Part shown: positions 35,214-43,625 of the stretch, one piece after another
How positions within the stretch are numbered: position 1 is the first letter of the stretch
Layout: each line of letters begins with the position of its first letter
Assembly (NCBI GenBank): GCA_017396555.1
Contig: JAFQLS010000019.1
Location: forward strand, 1-46,176
Reading direction: 5' to 3'
Origin: Lachnospiraceae bacterium
GTDB taxonomy: Bacteria > Bacillota > Clostridia > Lachnospirales > Lachnospiraceae
Length of the DNA stretch: 46,176 nucleotides
Translations under genes and position numbers: made by a program
Notes under the pieces: model-generated
Database searches by the model: none
What the model was told of the DNA's origin: nothing
The model's input: the letters and a program-made list of their open reading frames with translations, nothing else

Positions 35214-36273
35214 TTTCTACACTCTTTTCTAACAAAACATATTCACAACACTCTTCAATATGCTCTTCACCATACTTTTGAGTAATCTTACCGTCTCTTG
35301 CTAATGCCCCAACGCTAGGTAATCCACTCCTTCTGAGTTCTTCCATAATACTACCTACCAATGCCTTACCAAGACCTCTATGTTCCTGGTCAACGCCCAT
35401 ATATAGCATAACATATCTTCTCGGTTTCTTCTTTATCCTGAGTACTTTTAATAAATTACCTATATTTTTTAAATGATATACCTTGTTACCATAATCAGGC
35501 ACACTTACAAAGAAGCCTACAGCCTTACCATCATAATATGCCATTTTCACCATACTCATATTGATTATATATCTATAATCCGAAAATACTTTAGCAAAAT
35601 CCTCATAAGAAACATCCTTGTAAATCGGAAAATCACTGTAAAGCACTGTAAGCAATTCATACAATTCTTTAACAATCTTATCAAAATCCTCTATTTTAGG
35701 ACTTATTATTTCATATCCCTTTCCAAGAAATGCTATGTATCTGTCATCATACAAAGGTTCTTCTGACACAACCTTATTATAAATATTCGATGTGTAATGA
35801 TGGCAAATTTTAAATCCATTATCCTTAAACATCTCCAAATAATAATCCTTGTTATAAGGCTCACCCGTATAAGGTCTGTTTTCAAACAAATTCGTCTTTA
35901 ACCTATATTTAATCCAAAAGGATGCATCAACCGGACCAACTATTTTCTCTAAACCAATTTCTCTTACATATTCTGTTGCTTTTTCAAACAAATAAGTCGC
36001 CACAGATTTATCATTTATACATTCAAAAAAACCGAAATATGCAGTATCATCTCCATTATATATAGTAATAACAAATCGGCCGGTCACCTTTTTATTCTTA
36101 TAAATCAGAAATTTATGCATTGTAAAATATTTACTCAAGGGATGATTTCCTGTAAGTAATGATTCGATTTCTCCCGAATTTTCCATATTGTCTGCTTTAG
36201 TATATATTTTCTTTGGCAAATCAAGAAAATCCCTAATATATTTTTTTTCCTGTTCAAATTTAATACATTCCAT
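35206..36273 (-). CDS. GNAT-family N-acyltransferase, long form
   Basis: 355 residues. A GNAT fold with the acyl-CoA pyrophosphate loop in 'VDQEHRGLGKALVGSIMEEL' (about 306-325). The N-terminal 200 residues contain 'GPVDASFWIKYRL', 'YNKDYYLEMFKDNGF', a pattern of a long GNAT subgroup in which a second degenerate GNAT half precedes the active one. The substrate is unknown. It follows the second dikinase gene by 2 bases and is coupled to the AMP ligase, so the pair could activate and transfer an acyl group to an amine, for instance a head-group amine made by the decarboxylase of the same operon (inference). Confidence 0.8.
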   Translation of the reverse strand: MECIKFEQEKKYIRDFLDLPKKIYTKADNMENSGEIESLLTGNHPLSKYFTMHKFLIYKNKKVTGRFVITIYNGDDTAYFGFFECINDKSVATYLFEKATEYVREIGLEKIVGPVDASFWIKYRLKTNLFENRPYTGEPYNKDYYLEMFKDNGFKICHHYTSNIYNKVVSEEPLYDDRYIAFLGKGYEIISPKIEDFDKIVKELYELLTVLYSDFPIYKDVSYEDFAKVFSDYRYIINMSMVKMAYYDGKAVGFFVSVPDYGNKVYHLKNIGNLLKVLRIKKKPRRYVMLYMGVDQEHRGLGKALVGSIMEELRRSGLPSVGALARDGKITQKYGEEHIEECCEYVLLEKSVEND

Positions 36274-36275
36274 AA

Positions 36276-38510
36276 CTATACCTTCAATATTTCAATTTCC
36301 CCTGTATTTGCATTCATTTTAATTTTGTCTCCGGTTTTTACGGTATCAAGAAGTTTTTCAACACCTACAATCGATGGTATTTTTAATTCTCTTGAAATAA
36401 TTGCTGTATGTGATAAAAGAGAACCTTTTTCAGAAATAACTCCTTTTGCTCCTACCAATAAAAAAACCCATCCCGGATCTGTCATTTTTGTTACTAAAAT
36501 TTTATCTTTATAATTCTTAACCTTAGTAACATCCATAACTACCAGTGCCTCTCCTTCTACTATACCATCAGAACATGGTGTACCAAAAAGCTTATTTTGA
36601 TTAATATTCACTCTATGCGAATTCACACTGCGATGTTTTTTATGAAACTCATTTTCAGCAAAAATCAAACGCTGATAAGCAGGCAAACACGAATATAATT
36701 CATACTCTGACTTTCTATCCTTAATTATTTCCTGTATATTATTAATTTGGTCAACATTCTCAACCAATGTAAATATTTCATCTGCTTTTAAATAAAAAAC
36801 ATCCAATCTGTCTTGAATAATACCTTTATTAGCAAATTCTTCGCCAATTTTAGTAAATATCAATCTAATAATTCCAAATATCCTACTTCGGTTAAGCCTT
36901 GATATTTCTCTATTTGCAATTCCCTTTGCCGCTCTCTTTGCAAGGAATTTATTAAGTCCTCTTAGTTTTTTTGTTTTAGGTGCTTCCTTCATAAGTTTAT
37001 TGTACATATCAGTAAGCTTTTCTTTATCTTCATTGTACTCTCTGATTTTTTCCGTCAAAAGCTCCGGATTACTACGGAAGGTCTTGCTTTCAAGCTTTAA
37101 TTCCTCAAGATTTCTGTCACCATATTTCATTATATATTCATCAAACCTCTTTTTATATTCAAGATCATTCAAATTATTTTTCTCATAAGCAAGACGAACC
37201 ATTTCACGAATAGGCTTTAAGCTTTCAATATTAGATATTCCGGAAATAACCTGATTTCCACTTTCTCCTAACCTTTTTTTTACAATTCCTGTAAATAAAA
37301 ATGCATAAATATCATTTAACAGGGTTACATCCCAACAGGACAAAAGTGTATCATACAATTCACAATATAATCCGACTAATTCCTTAGATGATATATCTTC
37401 ATGATATTTCTCATAAAAGCCATCGTTAATGCGCCCAAAATCTTCATTAAGCTTTTTCATATTTTTCGGAACATTCCACATTTCCGAAATAACATTAAAA
37501 TATGTTTTTAGCCTAACCAGCTTTGGTAGCTTGACAGCATCCTTATCATATTGTTTTATTTTTACACCCATCATATCCTGCCAGATAGGTATAATTTTAT
37601 TATTCATAGGCATAAATTTAATAATTGTGTACCAATTACTAATTTTATAATAAATTCTGCCATTTGCATTTCCAACCATATTAGCAAATACACAATCATA
37701 TTTCGCAAGTTCCTTTTCATTCTTAAGAATGCGTCTGCTAATACTTCTAAATATTCCACTATAAACAATATTTACAAAAGAACAGGTTAATGGCAAACTA
37801 AGTCCCGGATAACTCTCCACAATATTACTGTTATCTAAAATCAACGGATGTTCATTAGATAATGTGGTAATTGCTCTTGCCTGTAAAATATAAATCTCAT
37901 TTTCAGCTATCGCAAATTCAATGTCTAATAGTTCCCCTAAAATAGGCTGCATCTTTGTTGCCAAATTCACAATTTTACCTATCATATCTTCTGAAAGAAC
38001 ATCTTCTTTTCCCTCATAATAATAAATTCTATCAGTCGTATTATAGTAATAGCTTGTGGTGTCAACTTTATCCTCCACAACATTATCTCCTGTACCCTTT
38101 CCGACTACGATAACCATTTCATTTAATAGCCCTTGAGGATTAGCTGTAAAGCATACTCCTGAATATTCAGAGTTTATCATTTCCTGAACTATTACATTCA
38201 TATCTGTCTGTTCAATTTTTATATTATGTCGTTTTGCATATTCTTTTACATTGTCATTATCCATAGAAGCAAAACATTTTTCTATTTTAGAGCGAATCTC
38301 TTCTTTTTTTACATTAAGATAGGTATCAAACTGTCCTGCAAAGCTGCTACTATCACCATCCTCAATACTTGCTGAAGAACGAACAGCACATAATTCCCAT
38401 GGTATGTTAATATTTTCCAAGTCAGAATCTCTACCTACCGTTATAAACTTCGGAACAGGGAAACCCTGTTCTCTAAGTATCTTTAGGTTCTCTATCTTTT
38501 TTCCTAACAT
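36276..38510 (-). CDS. rifampin-phosphotransferase-like dikinase (PEP-synthase/PPDK family), second copy
   Basis: 744 residues. An N-terminal ATP-grasp domain (about 1-225; AVRSSASIEDGDSSSFAGQF, VIVQEMINSEYSGVCFTANP, 'DIEFAIAENEIYILQARAI'), a middle substrate domain (LSLPLTCSF, 'YGDRNLEELKLESK') and a C-terminal phosphohistidine swivel domain (DPGWVFLLVGAKGV, EKGSLLSHTAIISRELKIPS, with the catalytic His). There is no PEP/pyruvate TIM-barrel, so it is not PEP synthase or PPDK. The build matches rifampin phosphotransferase, which moves the beta-phosphate of ATP to a hydroxyl (products AMP + Pi). Here the acceptor is probably a pathway intermediate. It is divergent from the other dikinase of the operon. 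Confidence 0.85.
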   Translation of the reverse strand: MLGKKIENLKILREQGFPVPKFITVGRDSDLENINIPWELCAVRSSASIEDGDSSSFAGQFDTYLNVKKEEIRSKIEKCFASMDNDNVKEYAKRHNIKIEQTDMNVIVQEMINSEYSGVCFTANPQGLLNEMVIVVGKGTGDNVVEDKVDTTSYYYNTTDRIYYYEGKEDVLSEDMIGKIVNLATKMQPILGELLDIEFAIAENEIYILQARAITTLSNEHPLILDNSNIVESYPGLSLPLTCSFVNIVYSGIFRSISRRILKNEKELAKYDCVFANMVGNANGRIYYKISNWYTIIKFMPMNNKIIPIWQDMMGVKIKQYDKDAVKLPKLVRLKTYFNVISEMWNVPKNMKKLNEDFGRINDGFYEKYHEDISSKELVGLYCELYDTLLSCWDVTLLNDIYAFLFTGIVKKRLGESGNQVISGISNIESLKPIREMVRLAYEKNNLNDLEYKKRFDEYIMKYGDRNLEELKLESKTFRSNPELLTEKIREYNEDKEKLTDMYNKLMKEAPKTKKLRGLNKFLAKRAAKGIANREISRLNRSRIFGIIRLIFTKIGEEFANKGIIQDRLDVFYLKADEIFTLVENVDQINNIQEIIKDRKSEYELYSCLPAYQRLIFAENEFHKKHRSVNSHRVNINQNKLFGTPCSDGIVEGEALVVMDVTKVKNYKDKILVTKMTDPGWVFLLVGAKGVISEKGSLLSHTAIISRELKIPSIVGVEKLLDTVKTGDKIKMNANTGEIEILKV

Positions 38511-38523
38511 TCATTTTCACCCA

Positions 38524-39423
38524 CTATATTTTCCCAACAATCAGGAACAACACTATTGTTAAAAGCATTAAGCTTTCCTGTATATATGTATATAACTCTA
38601 CCTTTTCAACCAATACGAATTTCTCAGGATTTTTTATAAAGCCTAAGAACTTCCATACCATCCACGACACAAGCAATACAAATAATACTATGGTAATCTT
38701 GTTCAAATTGTATACAAGAATCATATTAGTCACAATGTCAACCACTGTTAAAATCATTACAAATATAGTGCTCTTTTTATATCCAAATAATTTTGAATAT
38801 GTCGTATAATCATTTTCATCCTTTGGTGCTCTGATTTTTCTTGAGACTTCCCAAATCAATGCAGGAAAATATAAGGTCCATAATGCCATAATTGTAATTA
38901 ATGTTACACCTTTTAAATCATACTTAATTACTGTAAATGATATAATATAAACATTAACAAACATTTGCACCGGATTATGCGTCACAAGTGCTAACGGCAA
39001 ACTTGGCTGAATAACTTTTCGTCTGAAAAACCATTTACTCATCAAATAACCATATGCATAAAGCACACAAAAGAACAAAAAGTTATTCATAAATAGCAGA
39101 TTAAGTATCAATGCAATAAACTGTACTATTATACAAATTACTACTATGTCTTTCTTTGTAACTCTTCCACTTGGTAATGGTCTTTCCGGAAAAAGTCTTT
39201 TATCTGTTTCATAGTCTTTTAAATCATCCGCTATTCTAAGCCACATCAAAAATGCAAATACCGTATATGCTCCAACAAACTCTTGTAAACCAATTCTAAA
39301 GCTTGTAATGTTGTTATTTAAAAGTATAATGAAGTGAATCTCAAGAAAGACGATACAGCCCAGAATAAATCTTGCTAACAAAGGATATCTTTCTTTAAAA
39401 TAAATTTTAAGTCTCTTTATCAT
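38524..39423 (-). CDS. UbiA-family prenyltransferase
   Basis: 299 residues, about eight or nine membrane helices. The first Asp-rich motif is RIADDLKDYETDKRLFPERP with D66, D67, D70 and D74, binding the Mg-diphosphate of a prenyl donor. The second is in 'SRKIRAPKDENDYTTYSKLFG'-type sequence (residues about 195-214, with D202, E203 and D205). The family moves a polyprenyl chain to an aromatic ring or, in archaea, to geranylgeranylglyceryl phosphate. Its ATG overlaps the stop of the decarboxylase gene by 4 bases, and it stands 13 bases before the second dikinase. The acceptor is not known. Confidence 0.88.
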   Translation of the reverse strand: MIKRLKIYFKERYPLLARFILGCIVFLEIHFIILLNNNITSFRIGLQEFVGAYTVFAFLMWLRIADDLKDYETDKRLFPERPLPSGRVTKKDIVVICIIVQFIALILNLLFMNNFLFFCVLYAYGYLMSKWFFRRKVIQPSLPLALVTHNPVQMFVNVYIISFTVIKYDLKGVTLITIMALWTLYFPALIWEVSRKIRAPKDENDYTTYSKLFGYKKSTIFVMILTVVDIVTNMILVYNLNKITIVLFVLLVSWMVWKFLGFIKNPEKFVLVEKVELYTYIQESLMLLTIVLFLIVGKI

Positions 39424-40292
39424 ACATATTTCCTTCCTATCTTTTCTCCCATTTGCAGTTTAACTTCTATATCCTTATCGCAGTTAACAACGATATCTTC
39501 ATCTAATTCTATCTTATTATTTTCAAATATCGTAATAATAGTAGAACCTCCCAACTCGAAATATCCCTTTTCCTGTCCTTTAATAAAATTATTTACTTTG
39601 TAATTTTTTATTTTTCCAACAAGCAAAGCTCCTACCTCTATAAATATGACATTTCCAAAATTCTCTGTTTTAAGAAGATTTACCATCCTTGAATTTTGCC
39701 TGTATATTCTGTGTTCTTTAGATATGGAACTAACTGTATGAAGCTTCCCTTTAATTCCGTAACGTCTTTTTACCTTACCGTTATCAATAAAAATATATCT
39801 ATGGTAATCATCCATTGTTAGTCTGAACACAAGACATTTTCCACCTTCATAATCTTTTAAATCAATTTTACCATCCACAAGTTCATCCAGTGTATAGGTA
39901 ACACCTTTTATCTGTAATACATTCCCTTTCATAACCGGATAAACTGAAAGCTTGCTATCTGCCGGAGCAACAAGACTTGAGCTTTTCATATCTATAACCC
40001 TTTTGCCTTCCTTAATCTTTCTGGTAAAAAAATCATTAAAGCTTGTATATTCTCTTTTCTCATAGTCACTTAGACAAATCCCATAATCATCTACAAATGG
40101 TTTAATTTTCTTAACACTCATGCTACTGCTGTTATACCATCCATTAATTCTCGAAAACACAGGATGAATGACCAATTTTAACAGAACCCGCCCTAAGAAG
40201 TGGTTATATAATATATCCAAGAGATTTCCTCCATATTGAGAAATCGGCTCATGAGTTTTATTTTTTCTATTGTATATCTGCATTTCTGACAC
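39420..40292 (-). CDS. phosphatidylserine-decarboxylase-like pyruvoyl enzyme
   Basis: 290 residues. Family features are present: the self-cleavage site ELGGSTIITIFE, where cleavage between G249 and S250 would yield the pyruvoyl group, and the Asp-His-Ser triad members D112 (in VAPADSKL) and H164 (in DDYHRY), with H185 in LHTVS. Length is the full form seen in Clostridia, and the N-terminus lacks a membrane helix. The known reaction is phosphatidylserine to phosphatidylethanolamine + CO2; archaea use the same family on archaetidylserine. No phosphatidylserine synthase gene is in the window, so the true substrate is open. Its start is 3 bases after the first dikinase stop. Confidence 0.9.
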   Translation of the reverse strand: MSEMQIYNRKNKTHEPISQYGGNLLDILYNHFLGRVLLKLVIHPVFSRINGWYNSSSMSVKKIKPFVDDYGICLSDYEKREYTSFNDFFTRKIKEGKRVIDMKSSSLVAPADSKLSVYPVMKGNVLQIKGVTYTLDELVDGKIDLKDYEGGKCLVFRLTMDDYHRYIFIDNGKVKRRYGIKGKLHTVSSISKEHRIYRQNSRMVNLLKTENFGNVIFIEVGALLVGKIKNYKVNNFIKGQEKGYFELGGSTIITIFENNKIELDEDIVVNCDKDIEVKLQMGEKIGRKYV

Positions 40293-40295
40293 TCC

Positions 40296-42821
40296 CTATT
40301 CTTCAATAGTAATTAATCCCGTTGCACCATCAATTGTAATTTTCTGACCATCTTTGATTTTATTCATAACATCATGGCAGCTTACAATCGCAGGTATTCC
40401 ATATTCTCTGGAAACAATAGCCGCATGACATAATATTCCACCGTACTCTGTAACAATCCCTGATAAAATTGCAAATTTTGGTGTCCATCCTGTATCTGTA
40501 AATCTTGTTACCAGAATATCATTTTCCTGCAAAGATGAAATCTGACTAAAATCTTCTATAACCCTTGCAGTACCGGTTACTATTCCGCTGTTAGCACCTA
40601 AGCCCTTTATAGTCTCATCATCTGGTTTGATTTCCAAGTTTTCATTCACACTAAAATTTCCGCCAATTTCATTTTCGCTCATATAATTAGCATAGGCATT
40701 GTAATATTCTCTGTTACCGACTATCATTTTCTGCAAATCTTCTTTCTTCAATTTTCCATCTAAATAATCCCAAAGATAAGAAACTTTAATAAACCATATA
40801 TCCTCTTCCCTGTCTAAAATTCCCTGTTTAACTAATTTCTTTGCAAGCTCAATCGTATAAATACGGATAATATAATAAAACCTTGTTGAGATATCTCTGT
40901 ACTCTTCTCTCCACCATAGCATTTTACGCATATTCATTATTTTATCGTAAATCTTTTTATATTTTTTATCTCCTACCTTGTTTTTAATATCCTCAAGAAT
41001 TTTCCTGTAATTCGCCTCACCCTTTTCTTTATCAGCAACAGGACTAAATTCATCTCCAAGTAATATCATGTCTTTAATACTCGTAATGATAGAAGATATA
41101 TCTTCATAATAACACGGATAAGTAACATCCAGTTCTTTATCTGAATGATAACCATAATCAGCAATTAATTGATTTACTAAAGGCATACCACATTTTTCGT
41201 CATCTAGTTGATTTTTTATCTCTTCGAGAGATTTTTCCTTCCAAAATGTTATCGCTTTTTCATCATTTCTTATTTCCCTCGAAATATTCCACATATCATA
41301 AAAAGGAAGCATATGCGATATGTTATCAATAGCCCCAAGTAAAATCAGGTACTCACTTTCTGACACATACTTAAGTAAACTGTCTTTATACAACGATTGA
41401 TGAATTGTATTAATAAAAATTTGCCAAAAATATGTTGCTTCACTCTGCAAATACACTTTCTTTGTAAGCGTATACCATTCTTTTTCTATATCCTTAATCT
41501 GTAATTTATCATATCTGTTTTTATATTGTTCGTATTTTTCTAACAAATCTTCTCTATATTTATGACAATTTTTATTTCTGACTTTTAAAATTTTCTTTTG
41601 TGCGAAAAACATTTTTATTATAGCCACAAGAGTTTTAGGGGTTAATTTTGTGGTTTCACCATCACCCTCATATGTAATTCTTATACCATATTCACTATCA
41701 AATTCTCTTTCTTTATAGCCAATGACTTTACTTAATGCTAACTTTACAACTGATAAATTCCAGTAGCATCTTCCATAAAACATCTCGCCCATTTTCTTTT
41801 TTGATTCCTGCTTTGTAAGAATTTTCGAATCAAGCAAAAATTTACGCAGGGTAAATTCCCATATATACTCATACAAACTCCACATATATGGTGTACATAC
41901 ACTCGCCGACACTCCACCATCTTTAAAATCAGCTGTTGTCCAAATATCCTTCATATCACCATAATTTAATTTTGTTATTCTTCTAGCCTGTAATATATAT
42001 AATTCATTTTCGCATATTGCAAATTCAATGTCACATGGATATCCAAATAATAGCTGTATCTTCAAAAAATTTTCTCCATAACAAATAAGCTGTTCCATAT
42101 TCCACAGCTTATTATTACCATTGTACCTTCCGTTTTTTTTATACCAATCATAGTAATATTGTTCAGGAACCGTTCTTCCGCTTACAATATTTTCACCCAG
42201 ACCTTCTGAAACTTCAATAGACATTTCTGTATCATTACCGGTAAGTGGATTGATAGTGAAACAGATACCACTCTGCTTTGCCTGCACCATTTCCTGTATC
42301 ACCACCGACATTGATATGTCATATACTTCAATTCCTTTATTAAAAAAATAGTTCAGGCATACTTCTTTAAATGCAGATTTATAACAATTTATTACTGTTT
42401 CTTCTATATTTTTAAGTCCTTTAACATTTAAATAAGTCTCATACTGTCCCGCAAATGAGTGTTCTTCAAGATCTTCTTTCGTTCCACTACTTCTTACTGC
42501 ATAATATTTTGACTCATCCAATTCATTAATTAATATTTTTCTTATTTTGTCTGTGAGCTGCTTTTCGTTAAATAGCATCTGTATCTTCTCACTGATATTC
42601 GAAACGTTTTCCTTGCTAATATTACCTAATAAATGCTTTAACTCTGCATCAATTCCATTTTCTTCAACAAACTCTTTATAGGAATCACTATCTAAGATAA
42701 TTCCATCAGGAACATTAAATCCATTTTGTTTCATTATACACAGAAACTTTCCCTTATTTCCGAGTTTATCTCCATTATTTATTATTTGTTCATTTATCCT
42801 CTGAAACATAGTAGACTCCAT
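40296..42821 (-). CDS. rifampin-phosphotransferase-like dikinase (PEP-synthase/PPDK family), first copy
   Basis: 841 residues, close to the ~870 of rifampin phosphotransferase. ATP-grasp domain (about 1-285): YAVRSSGTKEDLEEHSFAGQ, VIQEMVQAKQSGICFTINPL, 'DIEFAICENELYILQARRI'. Middle domain about 290-750, with 'ADYGYHSDKELDVTYPCYYE'. Swivel domain about 755-841: 'ILVTRFTDTGWTPKFAILSG', 'TEYGGILCHAAIVSREYGIP' with the catalytic His. No PEP-binding barrel. The ATG directly abuts the TAA of the CarS-like gene (no gap), suggesting translational coupling. Likely phosphorylates a hydroxyl with AMP + Pi release; the acceptor is unknown. The same family as the dikinase four genes later but with a distinct middle domain. 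Confidence 0.85.
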   Translation of the reverse strand: MESTMFQRINEQIINNGDKLGNKGKFLCIMKQNGFNVPDGIILDSDSYKEFVEENGIDAELKHLLGNISKENVSNISEKIQMLFNEKQLTDKIRKILINELDESKYYAVRSSGTKEDLEEHSFAGQYETYLNVKGLKNIEETVINCYKSAFKEVCLNYFFNKGIEVYDISMSVVIQEMVQAKQSGICFTINPLTGNDTEMSIEVSEGLGENIVSGRTVPEQYYYDWYKKNGRYNGNNKLWNMEQLICYGENFLKIQLLFGYPCDIEFAICENELYILQARRITKLNYGDMKDIWTTADFKDGGVSASVCTPYMWSLYEYIWEFTLRKFLLDSKILTKQESKKKMGEMFYGRCYWNLSVVKLALSKVIGYKEREFDSEYGIRITYEGDGETTKLTPKTLVAIIKMFFAQKKILKVRNKNCHKYREDLLEKYEQYKNRYDKLQIKDIEKEWYTLTKKVYLQSEATYFWQIFINTIHQSLYKDSLLKYVSESEYLILLGAIDNISHMLPFYDMWNISREIRNDEKAITFWKEKSLEEIKNQLDDEKCGMPLVNQLIADYGYHSDKELDVTYPCYYEDISSIITSIKDMILLGDEFSPVADKEKGEANYRKILEDIKNKVGDKKYKKIYDKIMNMRKMLWWREEYRDISTRFYYIIRIYTIELAKKLVKQGILDREEDIWFIKVSYLWDYLDGKLKKEDLQKMIVGNREYYNAYANYMSENEIGGNFSVNENLEIKPDDETIKGLGANSGIVTGTARVIEDFSQISSLQENDILVTRFTDTGWTPKFAILSGIVTEYGGILCHAAIVSREYGIPAIVSCHDVMNKIKDGQKITIDGATGLITIEE

Positions 42822-43418
42822 TTAAAACATATTTTTCCTAAGTCGCAGCACATATAATAACATATTAATCACGATATGTGTAACTGCTCCAACCAAAACA
42901 TAGACTAAGTAAAACCAAAGACTCATTGGGTGGTATATACAAACTATTATCACGCACCCAAATATTGAATCTGCCTGATCTAAAAACACAAAAATCCATT
43001 TTTTAGCCCCGTTCAAGCTTTTCCCCGGTATAATCCCAAGCCTTCGTTTAATAAAGCTGTTTGGCAGTTCGAATAATGCATATGCCAATCCCAGCAATAG
43101 TCCAATCAAACAGTTATTTAATGGCATATTAGAAATACCATCATAAAACATATTATACTCTTCTATATCTGTACCGGCACATAAGAAACCTAAGAGCACC
43201 ATACATATCATATTAAAAATAATATATCCCAAAAAACCCTTCCACGTCTTATTATCGCCAAATATTCTATTACCATCTTTTAGACATTTTCCTGCATCAA
43301 TAGGAATTTGCACGTATGTCATAAATTTTGATTTACACCATATTGAATTAAGTATTCCTGCTATAATCGTTCCCAACAATGTTACATACATAGCAGCTAA
43401 TATCTTTAGTACAGGCAT
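42822..43418 (-). CDS. CarS-like CDP-archaeol synthase family protein (DUF46)
   Basis: 198 residues with about five membrane helices. It has the two sequence marks of archaeal CDP-archaeol synthase: 'RIFGDNKTWKGFLGYI' (51-66), corresponding to the RxxGDGKTxRG segment, and 'SFIKRRLGI' (121-129) followed by 'LDQADSIFG' (146-154), matching SF(I/V)KRRxGxxxG...DQLDxxxG. CarS transfers CMP from CTP to a prenylated glycerol phosphate; it is distantly related to bacterial CdsA, whose usual signature is not seen here. First gene of the operon, with a good GGAGGAATAAAT ribosome site. The lipid substrate in this organism is not known. Confidence 0.82.
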   Translation of the reverse strand: MPVLKILAAMYVTLLGTIIAGILNSIWCKSKFMTYVQIPIDAGKCLKDGNRIFGDNKTWKGFLGYIIFNMICMVLLGFLCAGTDIEEYNMFYDGISNMPLNNCLIGLLLGLAYALFELPNSFIKRRLGIIPGKSLNGAKKWIFVFLDQADSIFGCVIIVCIYHPMSLWFYLVYVLVGAVTHIVINMLLYVLRLRKNMF

Positions 43419-43469
43419 ATTTATTCCTCCATAAACTAATCACATTCTTAATGCGAAGCATAATGAATT

Positions 43470-43478
43470 ATTATACCA
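43470..43478 (-). promoter_or_regulatory. candidate extended -10 promoter of the seven-gene operon
   Basis: TGGTATAAT with TATAAT at 43470-43475; no convincing -35 hexamer. A second identical motif lies 82 bp upstream at 43552-43560. Confidence 0.4.
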
Positions 43479-43560
43479 CGTCGACTAACGTCTCCGTGCA
43501 GGCATTCGCCTTATAGAACTCCCTGTGCACGCACAGAACTCTGCAAGGCTCATTATACCA
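43470..43560. repeat. GC-rich 73-bp element flanked by a 9-bp direct repeat, in the leader of the lipid-like operon
   Basis: ATTATACCA (43470-43478 and 43552-43560) flanks a 73-bp stretch of about 56% GC in AT-rich surroundings. On the minus strand each flank reads TGGTATAAT, an extended -10. The stretch contains CTGTGC-AC-GCACAG (43523-43536) and AGGC-GAAT-GCCT type (around 43500-43511) mini-hairpins, and AGAACTC twice. It lies 52 bases upstream of the operon start. Confidence 0.5.
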
Positions 43561-43573
43561 TAAAATAAAAAAA

Positions 43574-43600
43574 AACCATAGCTTAAATCTACTATGGCTA
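43574..43600 (-). terminator. terminator of the sigma/anti-sigma operon
   Basis: On the minus strand a CCATAG / CTATGG stem with extra outer pairs and a loop of about 10 bases is followed by a run of nine or more T. It lies 26 bases after the anti-sigma stop. Confidence 0.75.
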
Positions 43601-43625
43601 TTTTTATATACCTCATATATTACTC

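Noticed and set aside
36276-42821. Phosphoenolpyruvate synthase or pyruvate phosphate dikinase
   Set aside because: Both proteins have the ATP-grasp and swivel domains but lack the C-terminal PEP/pyruvate barrel and its cysteine motif.
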